Shown: piece by piece, positions 33,252-42,808 of the stretch
Numbering within the stretch: position 1 is the first letter of the stretch
Layout of the letters: every line of letters begins with the position of its first letter
Source of the DNA: Streptococcus pseudopneumoniae
Lineage (GTDB): Bacteria; Bacillota; Bacilli; Lactobacillales; Streptococcaceae
Reading direction: 5' to 3'
DNA: 64,000 bases
Assembly (NCBI RefSeq): GCF_001072375.1
Contig: NZ_JVKV01000052.1
Coordinates: forward strand, 1 to 64,000
Notes under the pieces: model-generated
The model's input: the letters and a program-made list of their open reading frames with translations, nothing else
The model's database searches: none
What the model was told of the DNA's origin: nothing
Position numbers and translations under genes: made by a program

Positions 33252-34208
33252 TTATTTAGATTTGATATAGTTGATACCATCTGCTTTCGGTGCAACAGCT
33301 TTACCAAAGAAGGCTGCTAGTACGACAATGGTCAAAAGATATGGTGCAATTTGCAAGTAAACGGCTGGGACTCCTTGCAAGAAAGGAAGTTGAGAACCGA
33401 TAACTGCTAAACTTTGTGATAGTCCAAAGAAGAGACTTGAAAGCATAGCACCAACAGGATTCCATTTACCGAAGATCATAGCAGCAAGTGCGATAAATCC
33501 AGGTCCAACGATGGTTGTAACTGAGAAGTTAACGGAAATTGACTGAGCGTAGATAGCTCCACCGATTCCTCCAAGGAAACCTGAAATCACAACTCCAAGA
33601 TATCTCATCTTGTAGACATTAATCCCCAAAGTATCTGCTGCTTGTGGATGTTCACCTACTGAACGGAGGCGAAGTCCAAAGCGAGTTTTAAAGAGGACAA
33701 ACCATGCTAAGAATGAGAAGGCAATTGCTAGGTAACCAAGTAAACTTGTTGACTTGAAGAAGATATCTCCGATAACTGGGATATTAGCCAAAAGAGGGAA
33801 ATCAAAACGTCCAAAAGTTTGCGTTAAGTTATCCGTTTGTCCCTTGTTATAAAGCACCTTCACCAAGAAGACTGCCAAGGCTGGCGCCATCAAGTTAAGT
33901 ACGGTACCACTGACAACATGGTCAGCACGAAAATGAACTGTAGCTACTGCGTGAATCAGTGAAAAGATAGCTCCGACTAATCCACCAACTAGAAGAGCCA
34001 ACCAAGGAGTTAATGCTCCCAAATCTTGTGCAAATTCAAGGTTAAAAACAACTCCAGAGAAGGCACCCATGACCATGATTCCTTCAAGTCCAACGTTAAC
34101 AACTCCACCACGTTCAGAGAAAACGCCTCCGATACTTGTGAAAATAAGTGGTGCTGAGTAAATCAACATTGAAGAAACCATAAGGGTTAGCATTGTTGTA
34201 ATCGACAT
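33252..34208 (-). CDS. Nucleoside ABC transporter permease 2
   Basis: A 318-aa membrane protein of the BPD_transp_2 type with about eight to nine helices. Signatures are APLIFTSIGGVFSERGGVVNVGLEGIMVMGAF near the N-terminus and LRSVGEHPQAADTLGINVYKMRYLGVVISGFLGGIGGA. It is the last gene of the salvage/import operon and pairs with the permease just upstream (2-bp gap). The PnrA-type receptor and the absence of sugar-specific genes make nucleosides the likely substrate. Confidence 0.9.
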   Translation of the reverse strand: MSITTMLTLMVSSMLIYSAPLIFTSIGGVFSERGGVVNVGLEGIMVMGAFSGVVFNLEFAQDLGALTPWLALLVGGLVGAIFSLIHAVATVHFRADHVVSGTVLNLMAPALAVFLVKVLYNKGQTDNLTQTFGRFDFPLLANIPVIGDIFFKSTSLLGYLAIAFSFLAWFVLFKTRFGLRLRSVGEHPQAADTLGINVYKMRYLGVVISGFLGGIGGAIYAQSISVNFSVTTIVGPGFIALAAMIFGKWNPVGAMLSSLFFGLSQSLAVIGSQLPFLQGVPAVYLQIAPYLLTIVVLAAFFGKAVAPKADGINYIKSK

Positions 34209-34210
34209 CC

Positions 34211-35269
34211 TTATTTACCTCCTTTAAGTTGTTTTCTTGGTTTGACAAAGCGTTCGATGATGTAGTGAACGCTGACAAAGAAGATAATTGAGGCTGTAAC
34301 GATACTTACAAGCTCAGATGGTACTTGTGCAGCATTCATACCAGGAGCTCCAACTTGAAGAACACTGAAAAGGAAGGCCGCAAATAGAATTCCAACTGGT
34401 GAGTTTGAAGCAAGCAGACTTACTGCCATACCGTTAAATCCGATTGCTAACGATGAACCTTGAACGTAGACGTTTTGGAAGGTACCTAGTCCTTCTACTG
34501 CGCCACCAAGTCCTGCAAGAGCACCTGAGATAATCATTGATAGAATAATGGTGCGTTTAGCTGAAATACCTGCGTATTCAGAAGCATTTGGATTGAGACC
34601 AACTGCACGGATTTCAAAACCGAGAGTTGTCTTCTTAAGCAAGAACCAGATAACTGCAACTGCAACGATAGCAAAGAAAATCCCAATATTCATACGAGAG
34701 TTTCCTGTTAACTCAGCAAGCCAAGGTGTTTGATAAGTTGCGTTTGCACTTACTCGAATTGATGAGTCAGTACTTTGCATGATATCTTTAGGGAAAGAGT
34801 GGATAAAGGCATTACTTGTATAGAGAACAATGTAGTTCATCATGATGGTTACGATGACTTCAGATGTTCCCAGATAGGCTCTTAAAATACCAGGAATGGC
34901 TCCGACAATTCCTCCAGCCACCAGCGCAATGACTACTGTCGCAAGAATCAACAATGGACGTGGCAAATCTGGATTCGAAAGAGCGAACCAGCCACTCATA
35001 ACCCAACCAGCGAGTGCTTGTCCTGGAAGACCAACGTTAAAGAAGCCAGCACGACTCGCAACTGCAAATCCAAGAGCAATCAAGACTAATGGCCCCATGG
35101 CACGGAAAATTTCACCGATTCCACGAACACTACCAAAGGCTGTGTAGAACAACTCTTCATAACCCCAGATAGCATCATAGCCAAAAATCCACATGACGAT
35201 GGCTCCAAGCAAGATTCCAAGGATAACAGAAATCAAGGGAACCGAAATTTGTTGTAATTTTTTAGACAT
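34211..35269 (-). CDS. Nucleoside ABC transporter permease 1
   Basis: A 352-aa BPD_transp_2 permease with an extra N-terminal helix relative to its partner. Conserved segments are SRAGFFNVGLPGQALAGW and LGFEIRAVGLNPNASEYAGISAKR. The ATG at 35269 shares one base with the ATPase stop (TGATG) and has AGGAGAAG upstream, so it is coupled to the ATPase gene. Together with the second permease it forms the membrane pore. Confidence 0.9.
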   Translation of the reverse strand: MSKKLQQISVPLISVILGILLGAIVMWIFGYDAIWGYEELFYTAFGSVRGIGEIFRAMGPLVLIALGFAVASRAGFFNVGLPGQALAGWVMSGWFALSNPDLPRPLLILATVVIALVAGGIVGAIPGILRAYLGTSEVIVTIMMNYIVLYTSNAFIHSFPKDIMQSTDSSIRVSANATYQTPWLAELTGNSRMNIGIFFAIVAVAVIWFLLKKTTLGFEIRAVGLNPNASEYAGISAKRTIILSMIISGALAGLGGAVEGLGTFQNVYVQGSSLAIGFNGMAVSLLASNSPVGILFAAFLFSVLQVGAPGMNAAQVPSELVSIVTASIIFFVSVHYIIERFVKPRKQLKGGK

Positions 35270-36798
35270 CACTCTTCTCCTTTTTCCAATTCACCACCAG
35301 CCATCAAGACACCAAGCTCTTGCTTGTTGGTTGTTTCTGGCGTTACAATCCCTTGAATCTTACCATCATGGATAACAGCGATTCTATCTGAGACATTTAG
35401 AATCTCATCTAGTTCAAAGCTGACTACAAGGACAGCTTTCCCATTATCACGTTCTTGAATCAAGCGTTTGTGAATGTACTCAATGGCACCGACGTCCAAA
35501 CCACGAGTTGGTTGGCTGACGATGAGGAGATCCGGATTTCGATCAATCTCCCGAGCGATGATTGCTTTTTGTTGATTTCCTCCAGAAAGGGCCGAAGCTG
35601 GAACAATTTCACTGGCAGCACGAACATCAAACTCCTGCATCAATTTTTTTGCATAGTCAAGGATATTCGTATAATTTAAAATTCCCTTCTTGCTAAGAGG
35701 TTCTTTATAGTAAGTTTGAAGAGCGATATTTTCAGAAATCATCATTTCCAAGACCAAACCATCACGGTGACGGTCTTCCGGAACGTGACCAACGCTCAGT
35801 TCAGTAATTTGACGTGGATGCAATCCTACAATGGACTGGCCTTTCAATTCCACACTACCAGACTCAATCTTACGAAGTCCTGTGATAGCTTGGATCAATT
35901 CAGACTGACCATTTCCATCAATACCGGCAATTCCCACAATCTCACCAGCTCGAACATCGAGTGAAAGATTCTTAACAGCAGGAACGCCACGGTTTTCATG
36001 AACAACCAAGTCTTTGATGGAAAGAACGACTTCTTTAGGTTGAGGTGCTTGCTTCTCAGTTTTGAAGGAAACCGAACGTCCCACCATCATTTCTGCCAAG
36101 TCAGCATTAGTTGCACCAGCAATTTCAACTGTTTCGATTGATTTCCCACGGCGGATAACTGTAACGCGATCAGAAACTGCACGAATTTCATCCAACTTGT
36201 GGGTAATCAAGATAATTGATTTGCCTTCTTTGACCAAGTTCTTCATGATAGCCATCAACTCATCGATTTCTGATGGTGTTAAAACGGCAGTTGGTTCGTC
36301 AAAGATAAGAATATCGGCACCACGATAAAGTGTCTTCAAAATTTCAACACGTTGTTGAGCACCAACAGAGATATCTGCTACTTTGGCAGAAGGATCCACA
36401 GCTAGTCCATAACGCTCTGATAATTCAAGAATCTCTCGACTTGCTCGAGCAATATCTAGAACACCATTTTTGGTTAATTCGCTTCCCAAAATGATATTTT
36501 CAGCAACAGTGAAAGCCTCTACCAACATAAAGTGCTGGTGAACCATCCCAATTCCTAGGCTAGCTGCTTTTGATGGCGAGTCTAGTTTTACAACTTGACC
36601 GTTAACCACAATTTCACCACTAGTTGGTTCTAGAAGCCCTGCAAGCATGTTCATAAGAGTGGACTTACCAGCTCCATTTTCTCCTAAAAGTGCATGAATT
36701 TCACCTTTACGAAGTTCAAGGTTAATCTTGTCGTTAGCGACAAATTCACCAAAAACTTTGGTAATTTCACGCATCTCAATGACATTTTCGTGTGCCAT
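35269..36798 (-). CDS. Nucleoside ABC transporter ATP-binding protein (double ABC)
   Basis: A 509-aa ATPase with two fused ABC domains, as in RbsA/NupA-type importers. Domain 1 has Walker A GENGAGKST, the signature-like ISVGAQQRVEIL and Walker B FDEPTAVLTP. Domain 2 has the degenerate GIDGNGQSE, LSGGNQQKAIIARE and VSQPTRGLDVG. It lies downstream of the receptor gene behind a hairpin that probably lowers its expression relative to the receptor. AAAGGAAG precedes the start. Confidence 0.92.
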   Translation of the reverse strand: MAHENVIEMREITKVFGEFVANDKINLELRKGEIHALLGENGAGKSTLMNMLAGLLEPTSGEIVVNGQVVKLDSPSKAASLGIGMVHQHFMLVEAFTVAENIILGSELTKNGVLDIARASREILELSERYGLAVDPSAKVADISVGAQQRVEILKTLYRGADILIFDEPTAVLTPSEIDELMAIMKNLVKEGKSIILITHKLDEIRAVSDRVTVIRRGKSIETVEIAGATNADLAEMMVGRSVSFKTEKQAPQPKEVVLSIKDLVVHENRGVPAVKNLSLDVRAGEIVGIAGIDGNGQSELIQAITGLRKIESGSVELKGQSIVGLHPRQITELSVGHVPEDRHRDGLVLEMMISENIALQTYYKEPLSKKGILNYTNILDYAKKLMQEFDVRAASEIVPASALSGGNQQKAIIAREIDRNPDLLIVSQPTRGLDVGAIEYIHKRLIQERDNGKAVLVVSFELDEILNVSDRIAVIHDGKIQGIVTPETTNKQELGVLMAGGELEKGEE

Positions 36799-36887
36799 GT
36801 GCTCTTCCTTTCAGAGTTTTATTTTGTTTCAATAAAACCTGCTAAAGAATCTTAGCAAGCTCTATTGAGACAAAACAATTTGTCTCA

Positions 36888-36915
36888 ATTCTTAAAGAAG
36901 CGGCCACAGGCCGCT
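36888..36915 (-). terminator. Attenuator-like hairpin between receptor and ATPase genes
   Basis: Stem AGCGGCC/GGCCGCT (36899-36905 with 36909-36915, 3-nt loop) followed by TTCTTT on the minus strand. It likely lets only part of the transcripts continue into the ATPase and permease genes. Confidence 0.6.
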
Positions 36916-36939
36916 CCCCTAAGAAATGACTTTCATCCA

Positions 36940-37995
36940 TTATTTTTCAGGAACTTTTACACTTCCATCAAGGATTTTAGCTTTTGCATCTTCAACAGCT
37001 TTTTTACCTTCTTCAGAAAGGTTAGTTGTTACTAGATCAACCCCTTTATCCTTCAATGAGTAAACGATCACTTGACCGCCAGGGAATTCACCTTTTTCAG
37101 TTTTGTTTGCAATATCTTGAACTGTTGTTCCGACTTGTTTCAAAGTAGAAGCAAGTACGAAGTTAGCTTCTTTACCGTCTTTAGAAGTGTATTTACCTTC
37201 TTCAACTTGGTCACGGTCTACACCGATAACCCAAACTTTTTCGCCTTCGTTTTTGCTTTCATTCAAAGATTTAGCTTCTGAGAAGACACCTGCACCAGTA
37301 CCACCAGCTGCTTGGTAGATTACGTCTGCACCTGCAGCGTATTGAGCTGCAGCGATTGTTTTACCTTTAGCAGCATCACCAAATGAACCAGCGTAGTCTA
37401 CTTGTACTTTGATAGATGGGTCAACTGACTCAACACCAGCTTTGAAACCAGCTGCGAAACGAGAAATAACTTCAGATTCCATACCACCTACAAAACCAAC
37501 TTGTTTTGTTTTAGTAGTTTTAGCTGCTGCTACACCTGCAAGGTAAGCTGCTTCGTTATCAGCAAATGTTACACTTGCTACGTTCTTTTGATCTTTAATC
37601 ACATCATCAATCAAAACATAGTTCAAGTCTGCATGTTCTTTCGCTGCTTCTTCAACTGCATTGTGAAGGGCAAAACCAACACCATAAATCAAGTTGTAGT
37701 TTCCTGCTGCTTGGTTCAAGTTGTTAGCGTAGTCAGCTTCACTTGTTGATTGGAAGTATGTGTAGCCTTTATCTTTTGCAAGATTGTGCTCTTTACCCCA
37801 AGCTTGAAGACCTTCCCAAGCTGATTGGTTGAATGATTTATCATCAACACCACCAGTATCTGTAACGATAGCTGCTTTAGTCTTCAAATCAGAAGATGAA
37901 GAAGCTGCGTTACGAGAAGAGCGATTACCACATGCAGCAAGTCCAAATGCTGCCACTGCAACTAGACCAAGGCCTAGCCATTGTTTCTTGTTCAT
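36940..37995 (-). CDS. pnrA: Nucleoside-binding lipoprotein (PnrA/BMP family)
   Basis: A 351-aa BMP/PnrA-family receptor. The signal peptide has lipobox LAAC (Cys near residue 22 after MNKKQWLGLG). The mature part shows KAAIVTDTGGVDDKSFNQSAWEG, VGFVGGMESEVISRFAAGFKAGV and DVIYQAAGGTGAG, typical purine-nucleoside receptors. The ATG at 37995 follows AGGAGG. It sits after cdd and before its ABC genes, linking uptake with deoxynucleoside breakdown. The name follows the pneumococcal homologue. Confidence 0.92.
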   Translation of the reverse strand: MNKKQWLGLGLVAVAAFGLAACGNRSSRNAASSSSDLKTKAAIVTDTGGVDDKSFNQSAWEGLQAWGKEHNLAKDKGYTYFQSTSEADYANNLNQAAGNYNLIYGVGFALHNAVEEAAKEHADLNYVLIDDVIKDQKNVASVTFADNEAAYLAGVAAAKTTKTKQVGFVGGMESEVISRFAAGFKAGVESVDPSIKVQVDYAGSFGDAAKGKTIAAAQYAAGADVIYQAAGGTGAGVFSEAKSLNESKNEGEKVWVIGVDRDQVEEGKYTSKDGKEANFVLASTLKQVGTTVQDIANKTEKGEFPGGQVIVYSLKDKGVDLVTTNLSEEGKKAVEDAKAKILDGSVKVPEK

Positions 37996-38062
37996 TACTG
38001 AACCTCCTAAATAAGATGCGCAACGAAGTTGCAAGTATGGATTGATTGGCCACAAGGACCCT

Positions 38063-38099
38063 TGTCACTCAAAGAGTGACACAGACTATTGCAAGTCTG
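38063..38099 (-). promoter_or_regulatory. Two tandem hairpins between cdd and pnrA
   Basis: TGTCACTC/GAGTGACA (38063-38081, 3-nt loop) and CAGACT/AGTCTG (38082-38099, overlapping the cdd stop). Without a U run they look like mRNA processing or stability elements protecting the abundant receptor message. Confidence 0.5.
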
Positions 38100-38475
38100 T
38101 AAATGAGTATGGAAGTAATTCCCCGACCGTCATCTCGACCGTCGATTTATCTTTGGCAACTAGAGTCACCTTTAGATCTTGTTCAAAAAATTCGACCATA
38201 ACTTGGCGACAAGCTCCACAAGGAGAAATAGGTTTCTCAGTTTGACCGTAAACAATCAATTCTGAAAACTCACGTTGTCCTTCGGAGATAGCTTTAAAAA
38301 TAGCTGTTCTCTCACCACAGTTGGTCAAGGGGTAGCTAGCATTTTCAATATTGCATCCTGTATAAACACTGCCGTCCTTGGCAACCAAAACAGCTCCAAT
38401 CGGAAAATGTGAATAAGGAACATAGGCATTTTTACTAGTCTCAATCGCTAAGTCAATCAACTCAGTAGTCGCCAT
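38086..38475 (-). CDS. cdd: Cytidine deaminase
   Basis: A 129-aa homotetrameric-type zinc enzyme that converts cytidine and deoxycytidine to uridine and deoxyuridine. The zinc site and catalytic Glu are in NCGERTAIF and [12 protein letters not shown], and the substrate loop is [15 protein letters not shown]. It overlaps the deoC stop by 14 nt. It prepares pyrimidine nucleosides for the phosphorylase encoded two genes upstream. Confidence 0.95.
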   Translation of the reverse strand: MATTELIDLAIETSKNAYVPYSHFPIGAVLVAKDGSVYTGCNIENASYPLTNCGERTAIFKAISEGQREFSELIVYGQTEKPISPCGACRQVMVEFFEQDLKVTLVAKDKSTVEMTVGELLPYSFTDLQ

Positions 38476-39124
38476 CTGCTAACTCTCCTTTTAAGATTGC
38501 TACGCCAGAAGATGTTCCGATACGAGTAGCTCCAGCTTCAACAAAGGCAACTGCATCTGCATAAGAACGAGCTCCACCAGCTGCTTTGACCCCCATATCA
38601 GGACCAACTATCTGACGCATTAATTGAACATCTGGCAAAGTTGCACCACCTGTTGAGAAACCTGTTGACGTCTTGACAAAGTCTGCTCCTGCTTTCTGAG
38701 CTAGCTGACAAGCTAGAACTTTTTCTTCATCAGTTAACAAACAAGCCTCGATAATAACCTTAACGAGTTTATCTCCGCTTGCTTCAACAACAGCTCGAAT
38801 GTCTGACTCAACTACTGCAGCATTTCCTGATTTGAGTGCACCAACATTGATAACCATATCAATTTCGTCAGCACCATTTTGGATTGCTTCTTTGGTTTCA
38901 TAAGCTTTGACTGCTGAAGTTGTAGCTCCAAGAGGGAATCCTACTACTGTACAAACCTTGACATCAGTATCTACGAGTGCAGTTCTTGCATGCGAAACCC
39001 AGCAAGGATTGACACAAACACTGGCAAAATCATAATCTTTGGCTTCAGATAACAAACGATCAATTTGTTCCACTGTTGCATCTTGTTTTAAAAGCGTATG
39101 ATCAATGTATTTATTTAATTTCAT
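38462..39124 (-). CDS. deoC: Deoxyribose-phosphate aldolase
   Basis: A 220-aa class I aldolase cleaving 2-deoxyribose-5-phosphate to acetaldehyde and glyceraldehyde-3-phosphate. A TIM barrel; the Schiff-base lysine is in DFVKTSTGF, the second active-site lysine in MGVKAAGG, and HTLLKQDAT opens the fold. It lies between pdp and cdd, so the sugar phosphate released by the phosphorylase is fed directly to glycolysis. Confidence 0.95.
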   Translation of the reverse strand: MKLNKYIDHTLLKQDATVEQIDRLLSEAKDYDFASVCVNPCWVSHARTALVDTDVKVCTVVGFPLGATTSAVKAYETKEAIQNGADEIDMVINVGALKSGNAAVVESDIRAVVEASGDKLVKVIIEACLLTDEEKVLACQLAQKAGADFVKTSTGFSTGGATLPDVQLMRQIVGPDMGVKAAGGARSYADAVAFVEAGATRIGTSSGVAILKGELADGDY

Positions 39125-39141
39125 TTCGGTTTTTCCTTAAA

Positions 39142-40425
39142 TTAGGAGATGATTTCGATAATTTCACGCGATTTTATCACTTCATCACTTATTTTAATTT
39201 TAACATATTTTTGGAAATCTGTAACTAGTTCCGGAGAAATTTTGCCATTTGTATATACTTTTGCAACAATTTCACCCTTTCTGACAAAGTCTCCAACTTT
39301 CTTCTCAAAAACAATCCCTGTCTCAAAGTCAAGGGCGTCTGTTTTCACTGAACGACCAGCACCCAATCTCATGGCAAAAAGACCAAACTCCATGGCTGGA
39401 AGTTCTGCGATAATACCATCCTCTTGAGCAGGAATATCAACTATATGGTCAACTTTTACTGGACGATAGAGGTCTTCTAAATCTCCACCCTGAGCTACAA
39501 CCATCTCTTCGAATTTCTGGAGTGCCTTACCATTTTCAAGATGTTGTCTTACTTCCTCAACAGTTTTTTCAACATTTGCTAAAGATAGCATAATCTGGGC
39601 TAACTCGCAGATAAAATGACTAATATCTTCACGTCCCTTACCTTGAAGAATTTCTAGTGCTTCTAGGATTTCCAAGCGGTTTCCAATGGCACGTCCCAAT
39701 GGTTGACTCATGTCCGTAATGACTGCTACTGTCTTACGACCTACCGTCTTACCAAGGTTTACCATGGTTTGAGCCAATTCACGGGCCTCGTCCACTGTTT
39801 TCATGAAAGCACCTTCACCAACAGTAACGTCAAGTAAGATGGCATCAGCTCCAGCTGCAATCTTTTTACTCATGACTGAGCTAGCAATCAAGGGAATAGT
39901 ATCAACCGTTGCCGTCACATCACGAAGGGCATAGAGCAATTTATCAGCCTTAACCAGTTGATCGGACTGGCCAATGACTGAGACACCAATATCCTGAACT
40001 TGTTTGATAAATTCATCCTGATTTCGTTCAATCTGAAAACCTTTGATGGATTCTAATTTATCGATAGTACCGCCGGTATGCCCCAGACCTCTACCACTCA
40101 TCTTAGCAACTGGAACACCGAAACTAGCTACTAAAGGTGCTAGGATTAAAGTTACCTTATCACCAACTCCACCAGTAGAGTGTTTATCCACCTTAATGCC
40201 TTCGATTGGCGATAAATCAAACTCCTGACCTGTCTTAACCATGTTCATAGTCAAGTCAGAAATCTCATCTATAGTCATTCCCTGAAAATATACTGCCATA
40301 GCAAAAGCAGCCATCTGGTAGTCAGGGACGATTCCAGATACATAACCTTCAATCAGCCATTGGATCTCACTGGAGCTTAGTTCTTGGCCGTCTCTTTTTT
40401 TCTGGATTAGATCTACTGCTCTCAT
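39142..40425 (-). CDS. pdp: Pyrimidine-nucleoside phosphorylase
   Basis: A 427-aa thymidine/pyrimidine phosphorylase family enzyme; it splits uridine, thymidine and deoxyuridine with phosphate. N-terminal helical lobe, then the phosphate site KVDKHSTGGVGDKVTLILAPL (residues around 80) and SGRGLGHTGGTIDKLE. Length is typical. It overlaps the methyltransferase stop by 4 nt and precedes deoC by 17 bp. The name deoA is also used. Confidence 0.93.
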   Translation of the reverse strand: MRAVDLIQKKRDGQELSSSEIQWLIEGYVSGIVPDYQMAAFAMAVYFQGMTIDEISDLTMNMVKTGQEFDLSPIEGIKVDKHSTGGVGDKVTLILAPLVASFGVPVAKMSGRGLGHTGGTIDKLESIKGFQIERNQDEFIKQVQDIGVSVIGQSDQLVKADKLLYALRDVTATVDTIPLIASSVMSKKIAAGADAILLDVTVGEGAFMKTVDEARELAQTMVNLGKTVGRKTVAVITDMSQPLGRAIGNRLEILEALEILQGKGREDISHFICELAQIMLSLANVEKTVEEVRQHLENGKALQKFEEMVVAQGGDLEDLYRPVKVDHIVDIPAQEDGIIAELPAMEFGLFAMRLGAGRSVKTDALDFETGIVFEKKVGDFVRKGEIVAKVYTNGKISPELVTDFQKYVKIKISDEVIKSREIIEIIS

Positions 40426-41012
40426 TCTTTCACACTTCTAAGGATATAATATCCCTTATCTTTCTTTACAACCTCGCAATTGCCAAAGACTTCTTCCATC
40501 TTACTTTTGGCACTAGGAGCTCCTTGTTTTTTCTGGATGACGATCGTCAAATCTCCACCATCTACTAAAAAGTCTATACTTTTTTCGATGATTTCGTGGA
40601 CTACTTGCTTGCCAGCGCGAATAGGAGGATTCGAAATGACATGGTCAAATTGTCCTTCTACCTGCTCATAAATATTAGACTGGAAGATAGTCGCTTGAAC
40701 CTTGTTTTTTACTGCATTTTGCTGGGCTAAATCCAGGGCACGATTGTTGATATCCACCATAGTTGCGTGGGCACCATATGCTTTAACCAAAGACAAACCT
40801 ATCGGACCATAGCCACAACCAACATCAAGAATTTTTTCACCTTTTTCAATATCTAGACATCTTAACAACAACTGACTTCCAAAGTCAATCATTTTTTTAC
40901 TAAAGACACCAGCATCTGTCAAAAAGGTCATCTTTTGCCCAAGTAGCTCAACTCTAAGCTCATGAATATCATGGGCTGCATCTGGATTTTCTGCATAATA
41001 CATTTTACTCAT
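40422..41012 (-). CDS. Class I SAM-dependent methyltransferase (RsmC-like)
   Basis: A 196-aa MTS-domain protein: SAM motif LDVGCGYGPIGL, then DINNRALDLAQQNA and the base-methylation motif SNPPIRAGK, as in 16S rRNA guanine-N2 methyltransferases of the RsmC C-terminal half type. It lacks the N-terminal pseudo-catalytic domain of E. coli RsmC, as usual in Firmicutes. It leads the nucleoside salvage operon; the connection to salvage is positional only. Confidence 0.88.
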   Translation of the reverse strand: MSKMYYAENPDAAHDIHELRVELLGQKMTFLTDAGVFSKKMIDFGSQLLLRCLDIEKGEKILDVGCGYGPIGLSLVKAYGAHATMVDINNRALDLAQQNAVKNKVQATIFQSNIYEQVEGQFDHVISNPPIRAGKQVVHEIIEKSIDFLVDGGDLTIVIQKKQGAPSAKSKMEEVFGNCEVVKKDKGYYILRSVKE

Positions 41013-41119
41013 GATACTATTTTACCATAATTTGACTTAAATTGTAAATCGTTTACAAAGGTATCAAGCCCTTACATCACATTGTATTTTCTCAAAAATA
41101 ATATAAATTCGGATTAACA

Positions 41120-41398
41120 TTAGGGACCTAGTAAAAAGCTCCCAACTGCCATGGTAATCGGAAAAGCAAAAATGCAAGCAAGACCAAAAAAGAAGAGCCA
41201 ACACTTTCGTTTAAAGAAAGCTAGCACAAGGTAGCCAAGACCTATGAGGGGTAATAAGATAAACAAAACAAAAGTGGTCCAGTTATAGCTCTGAGTTCCT
41301 ATCGTAAAGGAGAAATTCACCCAGTTTGGTGATAACCATAAAACAACTACAAATAGGCTGAACAAACCCAGCGTATTTTCTCTTAATCCAGCTTTCAT
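41120..41398 (-). CDS. Small membrane protein (unknown)
   Basis: A 92-aa protein with three hydrophobic segments (about residues 10-28, 40-60 and 68-90) and few charges. A short conserved-looking YNWTTFVLFILLPLIGLGYLVLAF stretch forms helix two. AGGAGG precedes the ATG. It lies alone between the salvage operon and divergent coaA. Family not recognised. Confidence 0.7.
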   Translation of the reverse strand: MKAGLRENTLGLFSLFVVVLWLSPNWVNFSFTIGTQSYNWTTFVLFILLPLIGLGYLVLAFFKRKCWLFFFGLACIFAFPITMAVGSFLLGP

Positions 41399-41489
41399 CT
41401 TAACACCTCCTTTATAGGTTTTTCCCCTTATATTTTAACAAAGAAAGCGCTTTTTCTCAATTGGTCAGATGGTTATTCTTTCTAAAATA

Positions 41490-41498
41490 TGGTATACT
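41490..41498 (+). promoter_or_regulatory. Extended -10 promoter of coaA
   Basis: TGGTATACT, an extended -10 with TATACT at 41493-41498, 23 bp before the coaA ATG. A matching -35 is weak. Confidence 0.55.
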
Positions 41499-41521
41499 AA
41501 GATATCAAACGAGGATATAGT

Positions 41522-42442
41522 ATGACCAACGAATTTTTACATTTTGAAAAGATAAACCGCGAAACTTGGCAATCCTTGCATCGCAAAACAACTCCTCCCT
41601 TGACCGAGGAAGAGTTAGATTCTATTAAGAGTTTCAATGACCAGATTAGCCTTCAAGACGTTACAGATATCTATCTGCCACTGGCACATCTGATTCAGAT
41701 TTACAAACGTTCCAAAGAAGACCTTGCCTTCTCAAAAGGCATTTTCCTTCAAAGAGAGAGCAAAAAACAGCCCTTTATTATTGGAGTTTCAGGAAGTGTC
41801 GCTGTCGGTAAATCAACCACTAGTCGACTCTTGCAAATTTTGCTGTCTCGTATCGTTCCTGGAGCAAGTGTTGAACTAGTGACTACGGATGGTTTTCTAT
41901 ACTCAAATAGTGTCTTAATTGAGCAAGACATTCTCAACCGCAAGGGTTTTCCTGAGAGCTACGACATGGAAGCTTTGCTCAATTTCCTAGACCAACTCAA
42001 AAATGGGCAGGATGTTGATATTCCTGTTTATTCCCATGAAATCTATGATATCGTGCCAGGTCAAAAACAACGAGTAGAAGCTGCTGATTTTGTCATTGTT
42101 GAGGGAATCAATGTTTTCCAAAACCCTCATAATGCCCGTCTCTATATTACTGATTTCTTTGACTTTTCAATCTATGTCGATGCCGCTGTCGAAGACATTG
42201 AAAGTTGGTATTTGGATCGATTCTTAAAACTCCTTAGCTTTGCTCAAGATGATCCAGGCAACTATTACTATCGTTTCACTCAACTTCCTCTTAGTGAAGT
42301 GAAGGATTTTGCTCACCAAGTTTGGACCAGTATCAACCTCACCAATCTCCAAAATTACATTGAACCGACACGAAATCGTGCCGAGGTCATTCTCCATAAA
42401 TCTAAAAATCACGAAATTGATGAAATTTACTTAAAAAAATAA
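41522..42442 (+). CDS. coaA: Pantothenate kinase type I
   Basis: A 306-aa P-loop kinase that phosphorylates pantothenate, the first step of coenzyme A synthesis. Walker A is [12 protein letters not shown], followed by [13 protein letters not shown] and RKGFPESYD, then IVEGINVFQ and the C-terminal [11 protein letters not shown] region, as in the E. coli CoaA family. A GAGG site precedes the ATG. It stands alone between a membrane-protein gene and rpsT, each with its own promoter. Confidence 0.95.
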   Translation: MTNEFLHFEKINRETWQSLHRKTTPPLTEEELDSIKSFNDQISLQDVTDIYLPLAHLIQIYKRSKEDLAFSKGIFLQRESKKQPFIIGVSGSVAVGKSTTSRLLQILLSRIVPGASVELVTTDGFLYSNSVLIEQDILNRKGFPESYDMEALLNFLDQLKNGQDVDIPVYSHEIYDIVPGQKQRVEAADFVIVEGINVFQNPHNARLYITDFFDFSIYVDAAVEDIESWYLDRFLKLLSFAQDDPGNYYYRFTQLPLSEVKDFAHQVWTSINLTNLQNYIEPTRNRAEVILHKSKNHEIDEIYLKK

Positions 42443-42449
42443 TTTTCCC

Positions 42450-42478
42450 TTGTCAAAACGTAAGTTTTCAGATATAAT
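42450..42478 (+). promoter_or_regulatory. Promoter of rpsT
   Basis: -35 TTGTCA (42450-42455), 17 bp, -10 TATAAT (42473-42478), close to consensus as expected for a ribosomal protein gene. Confidence 0.8.
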
Positions 42479-42509
42479 GGTATAGTTAGTAAAAATGGAG
42501 GTAAGAACA

Positions 42510-42743
42510 TTGGCAAACATTAAATCAGCTATCAAACGCGCTGAATTGAACGTTAAACAAAACGAAAAGAACTCAGCTCAAAAATCAGCTATGCGTACTG
42601 CTATCAAAGCTTTTGAAGCAAACCCATCTGAAGAACTTTACCGTGCTGCCAGCTCAGCTATCGATAAAGCAGAAACTAAAGGTTTGATCCACAAAAACAA
42701 AGCTAGCCGTGATAAAGCACGTCTTGCAGCTAAACTTGGTTAA
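42510..42743 (+). CDS. rpsT: Ribosomal protein S20
   Basis: A 77-aa basic protein that binds 16S rRNA ([20 protein letters not shown]). The start is TTG at 42510: GGAGG at 42496-42500 is correctly placed for it, and the family begins M-A-N-I-K. An in-frame ATG at 42495 overlaps the ribosome site and would add five foreign residues. A UUG start is also used by E. coli rpsT, where it takes part in autoregulation. A terminator follows directly. Confidence 0.93.
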   Translation: MANIKSAIKRAELNVKQNEKNSAQKSAMRTAIKAFEANPSEELYRAASSAIDKAETKGLIHKNKASRDKARLAAKLG

Positions 42744-42765
42744 TCTTTAACTGCATACAAAATGA

Positions 42766-42784
42766 GCTCTTCGGAGCTTTTTTT
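42766..42784 (+). terminator. Terminator of rpsT
   Basis: Stem AGCTC/GAGCT with a TTCG tetraloop followed by six T, 23 bp after the stop. Confidence 0.85.
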
Positions 42785-42808
42785 GTACACATTTTTCTGG
42801 AGGTCATT

